Source: an uncultured Prevotella sp.
GTDB taxonomy: Bacteria > Bacteroidota > Bacteroidia > Bacteroidales > Bacteroidaceae
Direction: 5' to 3'
Length of the DNA: 7,985 bases
NCBI GenBank assembly: GCA_900542795.1
Contig: UQPD01000120.1
Span: forward strand, 1-7,985
Position numbers and translations under genes: made by a program
The notes under the pieces: model-generated
Seen by the model: only the letters and a program-made list of their open reading frames with translations
What the model was told of the DNA's origin: nothing
Databases searched by the model: none
In this document: positions 6,043 through 7,985 of the stretch, piece by piece
Layout of the letters: the number at the start of each line of letters is the position of its first letter
Numbering within the stretch: the stretch's first letter is position 1

Positions 6043-7890
6043 TTATTGTGCAATGAATTTGCGTCCGTTTTGGATGTAGAGGTTACCCTTTACCATCTTC
6101 ATTACGCGGCGACCAGTAAGGTCGAACACAGGTGCATTGTTCATTGTAGCGTTGTTGGTGTTAACGCTTTCAATGCTGCTAACGATGTTACCATCAAAGT
6201 TCATTGCGATGCTCTGGCTTGCGCTGTTATCGAGTTTGATGTAGGCGCGGTTTGCTTTAAGTGTAGGATTGGTTGAGCGGAAGAAACCAACATTGCCAGT
6301 ACCATTGGCACGACCAAATGAGTAAACACCTATTAAGTCGGTGAGTTCTTCGGTAGTACCTTGCAAGTCGTTATCAATGGCTTCAGCTGCATCAATGACA
6401 CGGAGTTCTACGTTCTCATCGGTTGCATTACCCTTGATGATGATGCCTTGGTTAGTAGGAACAGCATTCACTTCGTTCATTTCGAGTCCTGTTTGTTCAG
6501 CATTCAACTTACCAGCGTATGTCTTTACTGTGCCTTCAGCATTGGCTACTTCAACAGCGTAAGGCAAGCAAGTGGTTGCAAAGCGTGCATTATCAGCCTT
6601 AGAGTAGTTGAGGGGAAGGGAGATGGTGGCAGAGGTGAGGGTGAAGGCGTAGGCAGCGTCAGTAGGAGTTGATTGTGTGTCGATTTTCTTAAAACCTACA
6701 GAACCATTGTTGTAATGCCATGCTTCGTCGCTTCCATTAAAACCTGAATAAGCGTAAATACCGAATACATCATTTGTGATTTTGTATAGTTTCCAAGTAT
6801 CATTACTACCCCAAGCACCAGAGAAATCTAATTTACATACGGTACTAAGTGCTGCAGTTGATGTAGCAGTTTTGTTCGTTCCTACATTGTGGAATTGAAA
6901 GCCATCGAAGGGGTTGCCTGTTACATACCACAAATCACCATTTACATTATTCAGATTTTCAGCTTGAGCGTCTTCGCGGAAGTTCAAACTTCCACCATTA
7001 GCAAAGAGACGTGTTTTTGTATCATTGCTATTTTGCAAATAGTAGTAATGTTTTTTGCTGTCATCGCTTACTTGGAACGGAGTAGTAATAGTGCAAGTGA
7101 GGTCGAATGTTTGGTTATTGTCCTCAGCTGTAACATTTCTTGTGGGGAAGTTTTCGAAACCTACGTATGCAGGAACATCTTTGGGAGTAGGGAACTTTTT
7201 ACCAATCAAAGCCATATTGGTGGTGTAGCTTCCTTTAACCACGTCGTTCAACTTGTAGTTATATGTAATGGTAACAAGGTCGCTTGCTTCAGGAACATTG
7301 GTGGCTGCGTAAAATTGGAATTGCGCATTGTTAGCACCATTTGCTGCATTTTCCCAATAACCAATGTGTTGCTTGTCGTTAAGGATAATGTAAATATCAA
7401 CAGGAGTGTTTCTATATTTTGTTCCTACTGTTTTCATTGCATACCATGAGCCCGTAGTAGCAACTGGTGTAAATTCTGCAGAGCTATTGCTGAGTGTAAA
7501 TTGATCTTGATTTCCAGGGTTATGTTGTCCGATCAAGAATGAAGCTTTAGGAATAGAAGGGAAGAACTTGCTTGTGCCCCAAGCAGAAATGGTATATTTA
7601 TCGCCTGATGTAGTAACCTTAAACAGGTACTTCATCATTTCAGCATTGGTGTTTTCGGTGCCAATCAACTGAGTGGTAGAACCTTTTTCTTCATAGTATA
7701 CACGACTATCATCAGCGTTGTAGTACATGTAGTTGCCGTTTTCATCAGCCTTGTTGTCGTTCGACTTAAGTTTAATGACATAGTAGCCATCTTTTAAGTC
7801 GGTTGTGGGTTCGCTTGCAATTGTTTGTGCGTTGGCTGCAAAGATGCAACTTACAAGCAAAAGAAGCAAAGAGGTAATTTTCTGTGTCAT
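6043..7890 (-). CDS. Secreted multi-module protein with C-terminal sorting-like tail
   Basis: This 615-residue protein has a signal peptide (K4, hydrophobic 5-18, predicted cleavage after ANA at 21, giving N-terminal Q). Visible regions are: a module rich in aromatic residues, Asn and Gly (about 34-196); a short Ig- or MucBP-like strand region (about 205-272; TITYNYKL...IGKKFPTP); a second module of similar composition (about 279-418; HYYYLQN...WYVTGNPFDGFQFHNVG); a beta-rich domain common in Prevotella secreted proteins (about 424-567; LPYAVEV, KTYAGKL, NQGIIIKG); and a final tail DLTGRRV...YIQNGRKF (590-612). No catalytic motif is seen, so carbohydrate or protein binding at the surface is more likely than enzymatic activity, but this is inference. 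LVSC at 12-15 weakly resembles a lipobox; the hydrophobic residues after C15 favour ordinary cleavage. Confidence 0.8.
   Translation of the reverse strand: MTQKITSLLLLLVSCIFAANAQTIASEPTTDLKDGYYVIKLKSNDNKADENGNYMYYNADDSRVYYEEKGSTTQLIGTENTNAEMMKYLFKVTTSGDKYTISAWGTSKFFPSIPKASFLIGQHNPGNQDQFTLSNSSAEFTPVATTGSWYAMKTVGTKYRNTPVDIYIILNDKQHIGYWENAANGANNAQFQFYAATNVPEASDLVTITYNYKLNDVVKGSYTTNMALIGKKFPTPKDVPAYVGFENFPTRNVTAEDNNQTFDLTCTITTPFQVSDDSKKHYYYLQNSNDTKTRLFANGGSLNFREDAQAENLNNVNGDLWYVTGNPFDGFQFHNVGTNKTATSTAALSTVCKLDFSGAWGSNDTWKLYKITNDVFGIYAYSGFNGSDEAWHYNNGSVGFKKIDTQSTPTDAAYAFTLTSATISLPLNYSKADNARFATTCLPYAVEVANAEGTVKTYAGKLNAEQTGLEMNEVNAVPTNQGIIIKGNATDENVELRVIDAAEAIDNDLQGTTEELTDLIGVYSFGRANGTGNVGFFRSTNPTLKANRAYIKLDNSASQSIAMNFDGNIVSSIESVNTNNATMNNAPVFDLTGRRVMKMVKGNLYIQNGRKFIAQ
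6046..6177 (-). other. C-terminal tail resembling a type IX secretion sorting signal
   Basis: Residues 572-615 contain SIESV, a short Asn-rich linker, PVFDLTGRRV and NLYIQNGRKF, matching the end of many Bacteroidales secreted proteins and the final strands of type A sorting domains. At about 44 residues it is shorter than a full T9SS domain of 70-80 residues. It may therefore be a minimal or remnant signal; function depends on whether the genome encodes T9SS. Confidence 0.55.
7828..7890 (-). other. Signal peptide of the secreted protein
   Basis: Residues 1-21 show a short basic start (MTQK), a leucine-rich core and an Ala-Asn-Ala cleavage site before Gln22. Cleavage before Gln is common in exported Bacteroidetes proteins. 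A lipoprotein reading at C15 is the less likely alternative. Confidence 0.8.
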
Positions 7891-7985
7891 AATTTTTTAT
7901 TATTGTTTTTTGTAGTTCTTGTGAGGTTGAGTAACTATTCAGCGGTAATAAAAATGGTCTGATTTAGCCTTATTCCTCTGTAAAA
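7891..7985 (-). other. Upstream region of the secreted-protein gene
   Basis: These 95 bases hold the leader of the secreted-protein gene. The 30 bases next to the ATG are almost pure A/T on the coding strand (runs of A with single C or T), which is typical of efficient Bacteroidetes translation starts without Shine-Dalgarno pairing. I found no good TAnnTTTG match here, so the promoter is either atypical or beyond the window edge. Confidence 0.4.

Noticed and set aside
6889..7449. Plus-strand open frame (186 codons) opposite the secreted-protein gene
   Set aside because: The opposite strand encodes a coherent exported protein with signal peptide and C-terminal tail; this frame has no start context or family resemblance.
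7876..7890. Lipoprotein reading of the secreted protein, suggested by LVSC at residues 12-15
   Set aside because: C15 is followed by hydrophobic IFAANAQ rather than a polar region, and a good Ala-Asn-Ala cleavage site lies six residues later.

Overview
The window looks like chromosomal DNA from a Bacteroidales bacterium, most likely Prevotella or a close relative. The clues are two close matches to the Bacteroidetes -7 promoter element (TAnnTTTG), A-rich leaders without strong Shine-Dalgarno sites, a fused SpmA/SpmB-type membrane protein, a DUF3109 protein, a secreted protein ending in a 'DLTGRRV...YIQNGRKF' tail, and a small protein starting MKKTYxxP. This placement is by recognition of families, not by a database search. 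I see no rRNA, tRNA, CRISPR array, transposase or phage gene.

Layout: bases 1-338 are non-coding, AT-rich and full of small repeats and hairpins, ending in a promoter. A plus-strand cluster follows (339-4323): a fused nucleoside-recognition/spore-maturation-type membrane protein, an oligosaccharide flippase-like membrane protein and an M16 zinc peptidase, with gaps of 37 and 6 bp, probably one operon. It meets a minus-strand pair, ung (uracil-DNA glycosylase) followed by a cysteine-rich DUF3109 protein (5703 down to 4436). The convergent point is an unusual 118-bp inverted repeat whose outer ends are exactly the two stop codons. Farther right, also on the minus strand, a 615-residue secreted multi-module protein (7890-6043) is followed by a 60-residue acidic protein (6004-5822). 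A strong hairpin, read as a terminator, then separates them from the ung promoter.

How the genes fit together: the left operon has an envelope or membrane flavour (transport/flipping plus proteolysis), though the substrates cannot be read from sequence. ung supplies base-excision repair of uracil. The secreted protein probably goes to the cell surface or outside. I found no clear multi-gene novel system. The points most worth a second look are the stop-to-stop inverted repeat with its 7-bp periodicity, the small acidic protein tied to the secreted protein, and the repeat-rich upstream region.
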